The position numbers were made by a program, and so were the translations under genes. DNA of 64,000 bases from Acanthosepion esculentum (taxonomy: Eukaryota > Mollusca > Cephalopoda > Sepiida > Sepiidae): the NCBI GenBank assembly GCA_964036315.1, contig OZ038488.1:61944754-62008753 (forward strand), given 5' to 3'. Numbering within the stretch: position 1 is the first letter of the stretch; each line of letters starts with the position of its first letter. Of this stretch, positions 54,657 through 64,000 are shown in pieces. The notes beneath the pieces are model-generated. The model had not been told where the DNA came from, searched no databases, and saw only the letters and a list, made by a program, of their open reading frames with translations.

Positions 54657-55588
54657 TTAATGGCGAACTTGGTGATTTTTATTAATTGAGAGTGTCTCAA
54701 TATTTGGTTTCAAACTTGTTGATGCTAAGAGCAAGATATCATCAAGATGGTTATCAGTCAATCTTGTTCTCAAATTGGTCTTAGTTTCCTTCAATTTTGA
54801 AAAAAGTTGTTCACATTGATAGGTACTTCCAAACAAAGATGCCATCTTTTTTTGCGTGGGTCACTAATTTGAAATACTTTCCACTTGGAAAATATATTTT
54901 GCGTAAAAATCAATGAAATATCATTGGAATTAAATTTTGATCTTAATAGATCGTCACACTGCATTTCTTTCAATTCCATTTGAAAACATTCTGATACGGT
55001 CTCCACCTCCAGCACAAATGGTGTAGCAAACCATTTGAAATCATTTTTATGCAGACGAAAGTCAGCAAAACGTGATACAAATTCGTTTCGCAATTCCTGG
55101 ATAACACTCACAAATAGCTCCGAATCCTGTGATTTCCTTGCTTGGAATGATGGGAAATGAGCATAATGTTTATTTATAAGTTATTTTTCAAAGGCAACAA
55201 TATGATTATACATCTCATTTATGAGCTGAGTTTTACCTTCAAGTAGTAAATTTAAATGATTCAAATGAGTCACTATATCCACAATGAATGCTAAAGTTGC
55301 GAGCCAGTCAGGATCTCGAAAATGTGAACTATCCATATGTTTACTTTCGAGAAATATCGCCACCTCTTTATGTAAGGCAAGGACTCGTTTTAACATCGAC
55401 CCTCGGCTAAGCCAGCGTACATCGCAGAAATACGCAAGGTCACCATATTCTGCCTGAGTATCAAACAAAAATTGTTTGAATTGTCGATGATTCAATCCAA
55501 GATATTTTGTTATTGTATGAAATCCCGACACTCCAAATGTTAACATTAATTGAAAAATACGAGTAGAAGGGGTCCTACAGACCAACAC
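54657..55588 (-). pseudogene. hAT transposase, C-terminal half, broken into three frames
   Basis: From the right: 55588-55181 'GLNHRQFKQFLFDTQAEYGD', 'DVRWLSRGSMLKRVLALHKE' and 'WLATLAFIVDIVTHLNHLNL' (catalytic-domain and middle region, similar to GTF2IRD2/ZBED-type hAT proteins); 55111-54791 central; 54845-54657 'YQCEQLFSKLKETKTNLRTR', the hAT dimerisation domain, with 'LTDNHLDDILLLASTSLKPN'. It has frameshifts but few stops, so it is relatively young. The N-terminal BED finger and first catalytic region are absent. Confidence 0.9.
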
Positions 55589-55590
55589 GT

Positions 55591-55919
55591 ATCATAATAG
55601 CGACTTTCGCTTTTCGCTCAGTAACAATGAAATAAAGAAATCAAATCTGTAATCACTAAAACTTATTTTTTGTTTATATCCGGGAATCAAAAATTGCAGT
55701 ATATTTTATATTTTATGGGTTTACTTTCAATTTTCAAACAAATTCCTAAAACGAAACAAAATCCCGAATTTATTTCTTTTTGAATAAGTAAATACGAAGC
55801 GCACTGATTACATTCATTTGAATTTTATTTCGGTATTTAAAACTTTTCTAATTTTATTCAGTTTATTTGCAGAGTAATTAAGCTTTAAAAAGCCAGGTAT
55901 CGATAGCTGAAAAATCGGA
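55591..55919. other. No recognisable feature
   Basis: AT-rich; nothing recognised. Confidence 0.4.
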
Positions 55920-55921
55920 TC

Positions 55922-56110
55922 ATCCTTGATAATGGCTAAAGGTATAGCCGAAAGCGCTTGGAACTATAAAACATTTGGACAGTTCTTACACACCCTTTGT
56001 CCAGAAAAGAAAGCCTTTGATCAAACACAAGAAAAATTAAATAAAAAGCTTAACCGTAGTACCTTGTCTGTCGTTTTTAATGAAACATCCATAAACGAAG
56101 GATTTTCTAA
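55922..56110 (+). mobile_element. PLE-tail fragment with hammerhead-like motif
   Basis: 'CTTGATAATGGCTAAAGGTA' + 'TAGCCGAAAGCGCTTGG' (55924-55961): GGCT/AGCC stem II followed by GAAA, first strand TTGATAA for CTGATGA. Shared with 25302-25340; 56040-56100 shares 'AAGAAAAATTAAATAAAAA' and 'TTTAATGAAAC' phrases with the reverse strand of 25155-25240. The 162-codon frame here ends in a TA repeat and is not a recognisable protein. Confidence 0.5.
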
Positions 56111-56329
56111 ACATTTTCATCTTAGTAAGTTACTTTCTTTTTTAATTAAAGAAGCATTTTCTTTAATTAAAATTATACGTAGTCTCGTTACTGTAACTAT
56201 AACTAATGCACCGAATGTGTTCTTTTGTAATAGATGCTTTTGTGTTCATATAATCTTGTATTTAAATTCCTTGAGATTTATCCAATGTAATTTTTGTGTC
56301 CAAAACAGCTCGGATATACAGTACATTCG

Positions 56330-56334
<5 letters not shown>
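56111..56334. other. No recognisable feature
   Basis: AT-rich spacer before a TA tract. Confidence 0.35.

Positions 56335-56387
<53 letters not shown>
56335..56387. repeat. (TA)n microsatellite
   Basis: About 26 TA units. Confidence 0.96.
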
Positions 56388-56390
<3 letters not shown>

Positions 56391-56818
56391 AATCCGGAGA
56401 ATCTATATTATTAGAGCACTTTTAATGCCTTGTGATATAAATGTTGGTGCGTGTGCTCGTGCTGGTCTGTGCGTTGTATGCATGCAGAAAAGAGAGCAGC
56501 TACTGAGAGTAATTTTTGTGCTTAATCTTCTCAGCTGATCTGAATTCTTCACGCAAAAAAAAAAGGTTAAAAAATGCTGAGACAAGATTGAGTAGCGGAG
56601 GAAGGGAATGGTAAGAACCATTGAAATTACAAGAAAATTCTAGGCTAGAAGAGACGTAACCTAATATTCAGTCCAAACCCCCAAAACACAACAGCCTAAA
56701 AAGAAAGGTAGTTTAGCTAAATATAGATGAGCAGGCATAACTACTTACTCACAGCTATATCGTCAAATCGAGAGGCTAATATGCACAACACGATATACTT
56801 TTTTCTTCTTTCTATCTC
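56388..56818. other. No recognisable gene
   Basis: No domain or terminus recognised. Confidence 0.45.
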
Positions 56819-56820
56819 GC

Positions 56821-56878
<58 letters not shown>

Positions 56879-56898
56879 TGTGTGTGTGTGTGTGTGTG
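56819..56898. repeat. (TA)n(GT)n microsatellite
   Basis: About 13 TA then about 26 GT units with one TC interruption. Confidence 0.96.
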
Positions 56899-57000
56899 AA
56901 AATCCGAGTTGCACTGTCGGTATGGGGGATTATGTATATTTATTAATATATTCTTACTAGATCTGTTATTTAGAATTGAGCAATGTTTTTCTTATACCAA

Positions 57001-57830
<830 letters not shown>

Positions 57831-57928
57831 CCCTGCCGCGCGCCAAAGGCTTACGGGTAGAATATCCGACTGACGCCAATTCAATCGGGTTTTTATCCTA
57901 GCTAGAGGCAACCAGAAGTCTAGACACA

Positions 57929-57965
57929 CTGATGAGCTGTGATACAGCGAAACAGTCTCTCTGTT
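57929..57965 (+). ncRNA. Hammerhead ribozyme motif, copy 1
   Basis: All conserved core elements are intact: CTGATGA (57929-57935); stem II GCTGT-GAT-ACAGC (5 bp, perfect); GAAA (57949-57952); stem III CAG-TCTCT-CTG; then T-T at 57964-57965 as U16.1 and the cleavage-site base (a GUU triplet). Stem I is the weak point: only AGTC (57917-57920) with GACT (57969-57972) is seen, with an internal loop. Cleavage is therefore plausible but not assured. Confidence 0.75.
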
Positions 57966-57968
57966 AAT

Positions 57969-58019
<51 letters not shown>

Positions 58020-58062
58020 CGGGTTTTTATCCTAGCTAGAGGCAACCAGAAGTCTAGACACA

Positions 58063-58099
58063 CTGATGAGCTGTGATACAGCGAAACAGTCTCTCTGTT
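58063..58099 (+). ncRNA. Hammerhead ribozyme motif, copy 2
   Basis: Identical to the motif at 57929-57965, 134 bp downstream in the same orientation. Two tandem ribozymes on one transcript would release a unit of about 134 nt containing the TA tract. Confidence 0.75.
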
Positions 58100-58102
58100 A
58101 AT

Positions 58103-58181
<79 letters not shown>

Positions 58182-58184
<3 letters not shown>

Positions 58185-58388
58185 CTGATTAGAATGTTCG
58201 TTTTCCGACCATGCGACTCAGGTTCGAATCTCGCTATGTTAGATTTATTACGTAGGTAACTTCTAGATATTATCGGACTGGTGTGAGGATCCTTGCGTGC
58301 TGTCCCTTGGAAAAGATCCTGAAAATCATACCACGGATTGGCCCAAACCAAGTGAATGAACTTGGGGCGAGGGAATTTTTCTTCCTCC
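58182..58388 (+). mobile_element. tRNA-derived SINE (third family)
   Basis: 'GGCTGATTAGAATGTTCGTT' head and B box 'AGGTTCGAATCTCGC' (58210-58224), then a body of about 150 bp ending 'GCGAGGGAATTTTTC' 'CTCGCCAGGGAAAAT'. It starts exactly at the end of the TA tract. Its head resembles, but does not match, the 57840 head. Confidence 0.72.
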
Positions 58389-58532
58389 TCTCTCGCCAGG
58401 GAAAATATTTATGATAATGTGGAAAATGTTTTCATCTGACGTGTTTCATTCTTTAAAACTTCATCGGACTAAATTGATGTTTACGTTGATGCGACTACAC
58501 GTTAAAGAAAGAGATACACTGAAATTTTCAAT

Positions 58533-59104
<572 letters not shown>

Positions 59105-59298
59105 CAGGAAAGATTGTGTGAATGGGTGTCGGAACCGAGGAGCGATGGCAGAAAGACGTTACCAGGAGCTACACAGAGTAGGAAGTTGTGGCGACCTATG
59201 ATCACCCACAACGCGAAGAAGAAGAAGAAGAAGAAGAAGAAGAAGAAGAAGAAGAAGAAGAAGAAGAAGAAGAAGAAGAAGAAGAAGAAGAAGAAGGA
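59105..59298 (+). mobile_element. LINE-A 3' end with (AAG)n tail
   Basis: 'GAAGTTGTGGCGACCTATGA' (59187-59206) and preceding 'GGAGCTACACAGAGTAG' are the LINE-A closing block, followed by about 26 AAG units (59216-59296). Second case of LINE-A ending in AAG repeats. Confidence 0.85.
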
Positions 59299-59901
59299 AA
59301 TGGATGATTTCTATGGATTTTAAGCTGATAAGCTAAGCTAATATTGTTTTTAAATTTTATGTTGAAAAAGAGAGTCTGACAGAAATGCGTACGCGTAGTA
59401 TTATTGGGCCATCATGTGCAAACTGGTATTTTCCCCCTCCTTTTAAAAAATAATCCACACTATAAAATAACACCATTACATTTTTACCAAACCATGCAAT
59501 TCATGCGAGTATTTCCATTGCTATTTACAGATATACCCGATTTTTTTTTTGGCTAGCAGCGAGAGGAATAAACACGGTCTTTGATACACGGTAACTTTTT
59601 CCGTTATTATACCGAAGTCAGCAGACAAGGCAATATAATAGACAACGGATACAATATAAGGCCGCCCTAACCCGAGGGCTATGCTTTGAGCGACTAATGG
59701 AATTAAGTACTAAGTGGAAAAGTGCATCTGAGAGAAGGAGAGCTTGGGTGTATATATTATGCTCTCGTTTCCGGTGGTAAAATTAGATTCTTGGCGATAG
59801 ATAAACCTTTTCAGACAATAAAACGCGCCTGAATACTGTCATCTCACAGGGTAAATTTTTAAGCCAGAAACATTATAAAATGCTTTAAGTTTTACGCAAT
59901 C

Positions 59902-59906
<5 letters not shown>
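59299..59906. other. No recognisable gene
   Basis: No domain or terminus recognised. Confidence 0.45.
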
Positions 59907-60299
<393 letters not shown>

Positions 60300-60425
60300 A
60301 AAAAGATAGGAGGAAAATCTATACTTAGCCGACAAGTTTTAGTCCTGTGAGGGACTTTATCAATTTTCTCAGAAGACGAAACCTGTCAGAGAAGAAGAAT
60401 TTTTCCTCTTGTCCTTTTATCCATA
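60300..60425 (+). mobile_element. PLE-tail fragment
   Basis: An AGTCC/GGGACT hairpin (60341-60356), 'AGAAGACGAAACCTGTCAGA' (60371-60390; GAAAC-CT-GTC) and the closing 'TTTTTCCTCTTGTCC' (60402). Same order as 52966-53025 and 25425-25460. The core's first strand is not recognisable. It follows an (AG)n tract at 60266-60296. Confidence 0.5.
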
Positions 60426-60920
60426 TTGGTCCTTTACCGATACACTAGACTCTAAGAATAAATTACATATACACACGCACACAGACTTATATTATGTGTA
60501 TGTGTGTGTGTCTGTGTCTTCGTGTGTCTGTGTGTAGGAAAATCTGTGACCATAATTTTGATTTAAAAATTGCTATTTTGATTGAATGTTAAAGCAATTT
60601 ATTAAGACGAAAATGCATAGAAAGCTTTAACCGCTAGAGTATCCACAGTAAATTTATGTCCAGTTTCTTCAACATTTCACAGCACATATTCTATAAACAC
60701 AATGTGCCGGATTTAATAACAAAGACTTTTTAACCAAACATATTTAAAAAATAAAATAATTTTAAACATTTTAATTTAAAATTTCCCGTCTCATTGAATT
60801 ACATCAACAAAAATGTCGTTTTAGTCTAATGTAGTCCTTAAACACGAAACTCAGCACACGAAAATTGTTTCCCATTTTTTAGATATTTTCCTTAAAGTTT
60901 TGTTTTTCCATGGATATATA
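60426..60920. other. No recognisable feature
   Basis: Contains a short imperfect GT tract (60495-60535); otherwise AT-rich without features. Confidence 0.45.
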
Positions 60921-60922
60921 TA

Positions 60923-61304
60923 CTAAAGTTCAAAGGTTTGAGGGAATTCCCTGGTAATTTTTAAAAAAATTAGTCCTAATTGTGGTTGTTTTGTACTTTG
61001 AATGAAAGAAAGTTATTATACATGGATAAAAAAATTAAACACGATATTTTTATTAGAAAATGCTATTAGGACAAAAAAAATATTTTATGATTAAATTTGG
61101 CTTTCGTCAAAATATCCTCCTTTAGCCTTGATTACTACAATACAAATTTCCTACAGTCGGTGCAAAAGTTTCTCAAACTATGAACTTAATAATTGATTCC
61201 ATTCTTTTTTCAATGACTCTAAAAGCTTGTTTCCATTTTCTTTGATTCTTCTGTCATGTTCATCCATGCAAATTTTGGGAGTGCCTTCAAACTTTTGAAC
61301 TGTA

Positions 61305-61305
<1 letters not shown>
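60923..61305 (-). mobile_element. Tc1-like element, internally deleted, both ends present
   Basis: Left end CTAAAGTTCAAAGGTTTGAG and, reversed, right end CTACAGTTCAAAAGTTTGAA, bounded by TA on both sides (60921-60922, 61306-61307). 383 bp in all. The minus strand keeps the end of a Tc1 transposase: '[20 protein letters not shown]' near 61260-61200, and 'IKAKGGYFDES' near 61125-61095. Everything upstream is deleted. Confidence 0.88.
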
Positions 61306-61356
<51 letters not shown>

Positions 61357-61396
61357 CCTTACTACATGTATATATACGTGTGTATGTGTATGTTTG

Positions 61397-61452
<56 letters not shown>
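61303..61452. repeat. (TA)n tracts
   Basis: TA (61306-61353) and TA (61399-61450) separated by 'TTACCTTACTACATG' and GT-rich sequence. Confidence 0.95.
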
Positions 61453-61453
<1 letters not shown>

Positions 61454-61464
61454 TAAAAATCAGG

Positions 61465-62280
61465 AGATCAGTTGAATCCGCCATCTTGGTTTCAACGTTA
61501 CGGTATCTTCAGGCGATTTTTATCAAATGAACTCTTAATGCTTTATTTAAAAAAACAGAAACAAAAAACTAATGAACGCGATATTATTAGAAATAGAAAA
61601 ATAATTTGGTATACACCCCCATACAACCAAATTGTAAGAAATAAGTTAGGACAAAAAATCCTTGCATTAATTGATAAACATTTTCCTAGAGATAATAAAC
61701 TCTGTACAATTTTTAATAAAGAAATACGCTAAAATTAAGTTACAGTTGTACTGAAAACTTAGAAACATAATGCTAATATTTTAAATAAAAACTTATATGA
61801 AAATCAAACAAATCTAGATCATAAAAGAAAATAAATGAAGATAAAGAAAAATTATGTAACTGTAAAAATCCTCAAAACTGTCCTCTTAATAATAAATACC
61901 GTATTTAATCAATAATCTATCAATGCAATATCTCATTTATTGAAGATCCAGACATGATTAAATTCTACATTGTATACAAACGGAATGAATTTGAAAGAAA
62001 GTGGAACCAACATCAAACGTCCTTTAATAATAATACCGAAATCAAATTCCCTATCTAAATATTTCTGGAACTTAAAAGAAACAAATAAAACACCAACAGT
62101 AAAATGGAAATTAATAAGAAAAGCTAGAGCTTGTAGGCCATTAAATGACCCATGTCTTTTGTGCATACATGAAAAATTATACATTATTAAGTTTCTGAAA
62201 AATAAAAATTTACTAAATCAAAGAAATGTAATAGCTATTTTTGTAGGCACTGTCAAATATTTTCCTTAAGTAATAATTAA
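61465..62280 (+). mobile_element. Penelope-like element, second lineage, 5'-truncated
   Basis: 61472-61732 encodes 'IIWYTPPYNQIVRNKLGQKI' and 'LALIDKHFPRDNKLCTIFNK', the PLE linker between RT and nuclease. Then 'NCKNPQNCPLNN' (61860-61895) and, in another frame, 61970-62269 'NSLSKYFWNLKETNKTPTVK', 'WKLIRKARACRPLNDPCLLC' and 'IHEKLYIIKFL', the GIY-YIG C-terminal part. It differs from the PLE at 45690 and retains more of the upstream linker. Two or more frameshifts. Confidence 0.87.
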
Positions 62281-62887
62281 TTTTGAATAAAAATAATTAT
62301 AAATTAATAGAGATAAAACATACAGGCTTATATATGATCATTAATTAGTAATGAAATTCTAATATATTTATTTGTAAAAATACCGTATATTCTATTAGTT
62401 ATTAGAAGGTACTTTAAATTCGTAAGAATAAAATTTAATTAATAAAATGTAAATATTAAAATATGTCCTACACATATTTAAATGAACCTTTTTTTGTATA
62501 AAAATATGAATTAAGCTGATGAATAAAAATGCCACAATTTTTGTCATTGAAAACCCAGACAACTCACTGATTAATGGAAGTATACGCTTGTTAGAAGGCA
62601 CCCCCAACACACCTAAACTTAACCTGACTTTGTAAGTAACATATATTGGATACATAAGCTATCTAGGGAAATTAAAACCCAACAACCCCTAAATTAAAAT
62701 AGTTTTTCCTTAACCTTAACAACACATAATATCAATATTGCTTAGAAAGTTATTCCTAACATCACTTTAAAGTGGAACGAGGCTATGGATTTTAAGTTTA
62801 ATTTTTCATAATTTAATTTATAAATTTAGTTTCAGTTTTGGAACATGGAAATTTTCTTTGTCGCGATGGAATCATATTTTTCAAAAA
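62281..62887. other. Possible PLE 3' flank; no recognisable gene
   Basis: AT-rich; the minus frame 62395-62655 has no domain. No hammerhead-like motif seen here. Confidence 0.45.
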
Positions 62888-62889
62888 AG

Positions 62890-62951
<62 letters not shown>

Positions 62952-62952
62952 A
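62888..62952. repeat. (TA)n microsatellite
   Basis: About 31 TA units with one TTTA interruption. Confidence 0.95.
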
Positions 62953-63200
62953 ATGTTCCGATAGAGAATGTGGCACCCACTTGTCGAGTTTGGAAACGAA
63001 TCCAAGTCTCTTCAAATGGCGAAAGGCAGTTGAGATATCAATTTTCAAACACTTAGCAATCTCCTCCATTGAAATCTTTCGTTTATTTACCACGGTGACA
63101 AGCATAACATATTTATCGACGTCGCAATATCTGTTTTTCAATATACGGTCATGCGTTGTTTGCAGTGAAATGCTACCGGCTCGATTTACCAAAATCATCC
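62953..63200 (-). pseudogene. Mariner transposase N-terminal region
   Basis: Minus frame 63198-62938: 'VNRAGSISLQTTHDRILKNR', 'VVNKRKISMEEIAKCLKIDI', 'STAFRHLKRLGFVSKLDKWV' then 'PHSLSEH'. This is the second helix-turn-helix and linker (WVPH-L-E) of a SETMAR-related mariner transposase. The frame is open to the TA tract, which removes the catalytic domain. Confidence 0.88.
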
Positions 63201-63229
63201 GTTTTTTTTTTTTGTTTTTTTTTGTTTTA

Positions 63230-63325
63230 ATCAGATCTATTCAAATGGTAAAAGATAGTTGAGATATTTATTTTCAAACTCTTAGCAATCTCTTCCGTCG
63301 AAATATTCCGTTTCCACTTTGGTTA
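63230..63325 (-). repeat. Partial second copy of the mariner HTH region
   Basis: 63238-63318 repeats 63008-63092 at about 80 percent: 'TTCAAATGGTAAAAGATAGT', 'GAGATATTTATTTTCAAAC', 'CTTAGCAATCTCTTCCGTCG', 'AAATATTCCGTTT'. Same orientation, spaced 230 bp, so either tandem duplication or two insertions. Confidence 0.82.
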
Positions 63326-63334
63326 AACAACAGG

Positions 63335-63665
63335 ATACTGAGAATAACATGGACTGAACATGTGAGCAACGACAAAGTTTTTAAGAAAATCAAATCAAAA
63401 AGGACACTTAGAATCCGACAGCACCAGTTAAAATTATTGGGGCACATAATGGGAAAAGCGGGCTTGGAAAATTTGGCACTCACAGAACCTATTGAAAGTA
63501 AGAGAAGCATAGTAAGGCAGCGCATATTCTACCTAAATAGCTTGTTTAAATAGTTGCCAAATAAAATATAGCATAAATCAAACTTTACTAAGAGCTACAA
63601 AAGACAGGAAATTGTGGAGGGCCAAAATTATCGATGCCCTGGAGGTACATAGAAGAAGAAATAAT
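63335..63665 (+). pseudogene. LINE-A C-terminal fragment
   Basis: 63362-63553 reads 'IKSKRTLRIRQHQLKLLGHI' and 'MGKAGLENLALTEPIESKRS', then, after a stop, 'GLLR' / 'RRQEIVEG' equivalents of the closing block, ending 'AGGTACATAGAAGAAGAAAT', i.e. stop plus a minimal AAG tail. One of the better preserved LINE-A ends. Confidence 0.85.
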
Positions 63666-64000
63666 AAAATTATATAGGCAACCTTTTCAAACCCACGTAT
63701 ATATGTGTCGACGCTGGAAATGTTGTTGCTCAGTTCACTTCCGAAATTTGATTCCACCGAAAACTTTGGGCACCACATATATATTCACTTCATACGTTCC
63801 CACTGCAATACGATCTTCAGACATTTCAGTGTGTGATGTTGGCTGATGGTAAGTAGTTTATTTTCAGGTCATTTCTCACGATATAAGAAAATATAACCAA
63901 TCATTTCTTCTTTTCACCGACAGGTTGTACCCAGTAGTTTTCGGGTAGTCTTGCTTTTCCGAATAGACAACCTTTTTGTAATCGCTCTGTTTTTAAGTTA
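63666..64000. other. No recognisable feature
   Basis: Open frames here are short and domainless. Window edge. Confidence 0.45.

Larger units (their letters stand above)
53674..55590 (-). mobile_element. hAT element with 3' terminus, inserted in LINE-A
   Basis: Left edge 'CAGGGGTCGGCAACTCATTC' is a hAT (Charlie-like) end, with a GC-rich 'CCGCGGTCCGG...GGGCCAGAC' subterminal part; minus-strand transposase fragments follow from 54657. The opposite terminus was not found before 55600, so the element is 5' truncated or its left part is unrecognisable. A (CA)n tract lies inside at 53992-54054. Confidence 0.8.
57836..58181 (+). mobile_element. tRNA-like SINE carrying a hammerhead ribozyme motif, tandemly duplicated with TA tracts
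   Basis: 57840-57895 is tRNA-like (A-box-like 'GGGTAGAATATCCGAC', B-box-like 'ATTCAATCGGG'). Then 'GAGGCAACCAGAAGTCTAGA', the hammerhead (57929-57965), 'AATGACTATA' and a (TA)n tract. The part from 'TCAATCGGGTTTTTATCC' repeats identically at 58015 (period 134 bp), again ending in (TA)n. The second copy lacks the A box, so it starts inside the promoter. It encodes no protein. Confidence 0.75.

Noticed and set aside
54657..55588. hAT protein as a domesticated host gene
   Set aside because: Frameshifts, missing N-terminus and a typical hAT terminus at 53674 indicate a transposon relic.

Overview
This window looks like intergenic or intronic DNA from an animal genome. I found no intact host gene, and every long open frame is a simple-sequence translation (Tyr-Ile, Thr-His or Cys-Val runs) or a broken piece of a transposon. 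AT richness, dozens of long (TA)n, (CA)n, GATA, GAAA and GAA tracts, tRNA-related SINEs, Penelope-like elements (PLEs), several LINE families and Tc1/mariner, hAT, pogo and piggyBac relics fit a cephalopod mollusc, Octopus-like. That taxonomic call is inference from repeat style and should be checked by search.

Layout. 0-4.8 kb: microsatellites, a Tc1-like relic, two SINE relics and a solo LTR. 5-17 kb: fragments of a Jockey/CR1-like LINE ('LINE-B') and a second LINE ('LINE-A'), a long-period minisatellite carrying CACGTG palindromes, a triple tandem SINE, an inverted-repeat tRNA-like element, a 390-400 bp tandem duplication, a mariner relic and a 5S-rRNA-derived SINE. 17-27 kb: a TIR-bounded mariner, a second triple SINE, a piggyBac-type MITE, more mariner, a pogo-like MITE, PLE tails with hammerhead-like motifs, and a third LINE ('LINE-C'). 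27-31 kb: a decayed Ty3/gypsy retrotransposon running into a 40-odd-bp minisatellite. 31-45 kb: two more pogo-like MITEs, tandem and dispersed duplications, a hAT relic split by a solo LTR that is itself split by a GC-rich SINE-like insert, a second 5S-tRNA composite, and LINE-A with a GAA tail. 45-56 kb: a PLE with an exact 12-bp target duplication, an LTR with primer-binding-site-like sequence, a foldback element, a second PLE and a hAT relic. 56-64 kb: TA-dominated DNA with tandem hammerhead ribozyme motifs, PLE tails, a minimal Tc1 element, a third PLE and a mariner relic.

The parts do not form a pathway; they are a stack of nested insertions. Two themes stand out. First, hammerhead-like motifs recur about eleven times, mostly in PLE tails, and twice as identical tandem copies beside a tRNA-like promoter. 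Second, a 5S-rRNA-like head is joined to a tRNA-derived SINE body in two independent copies.
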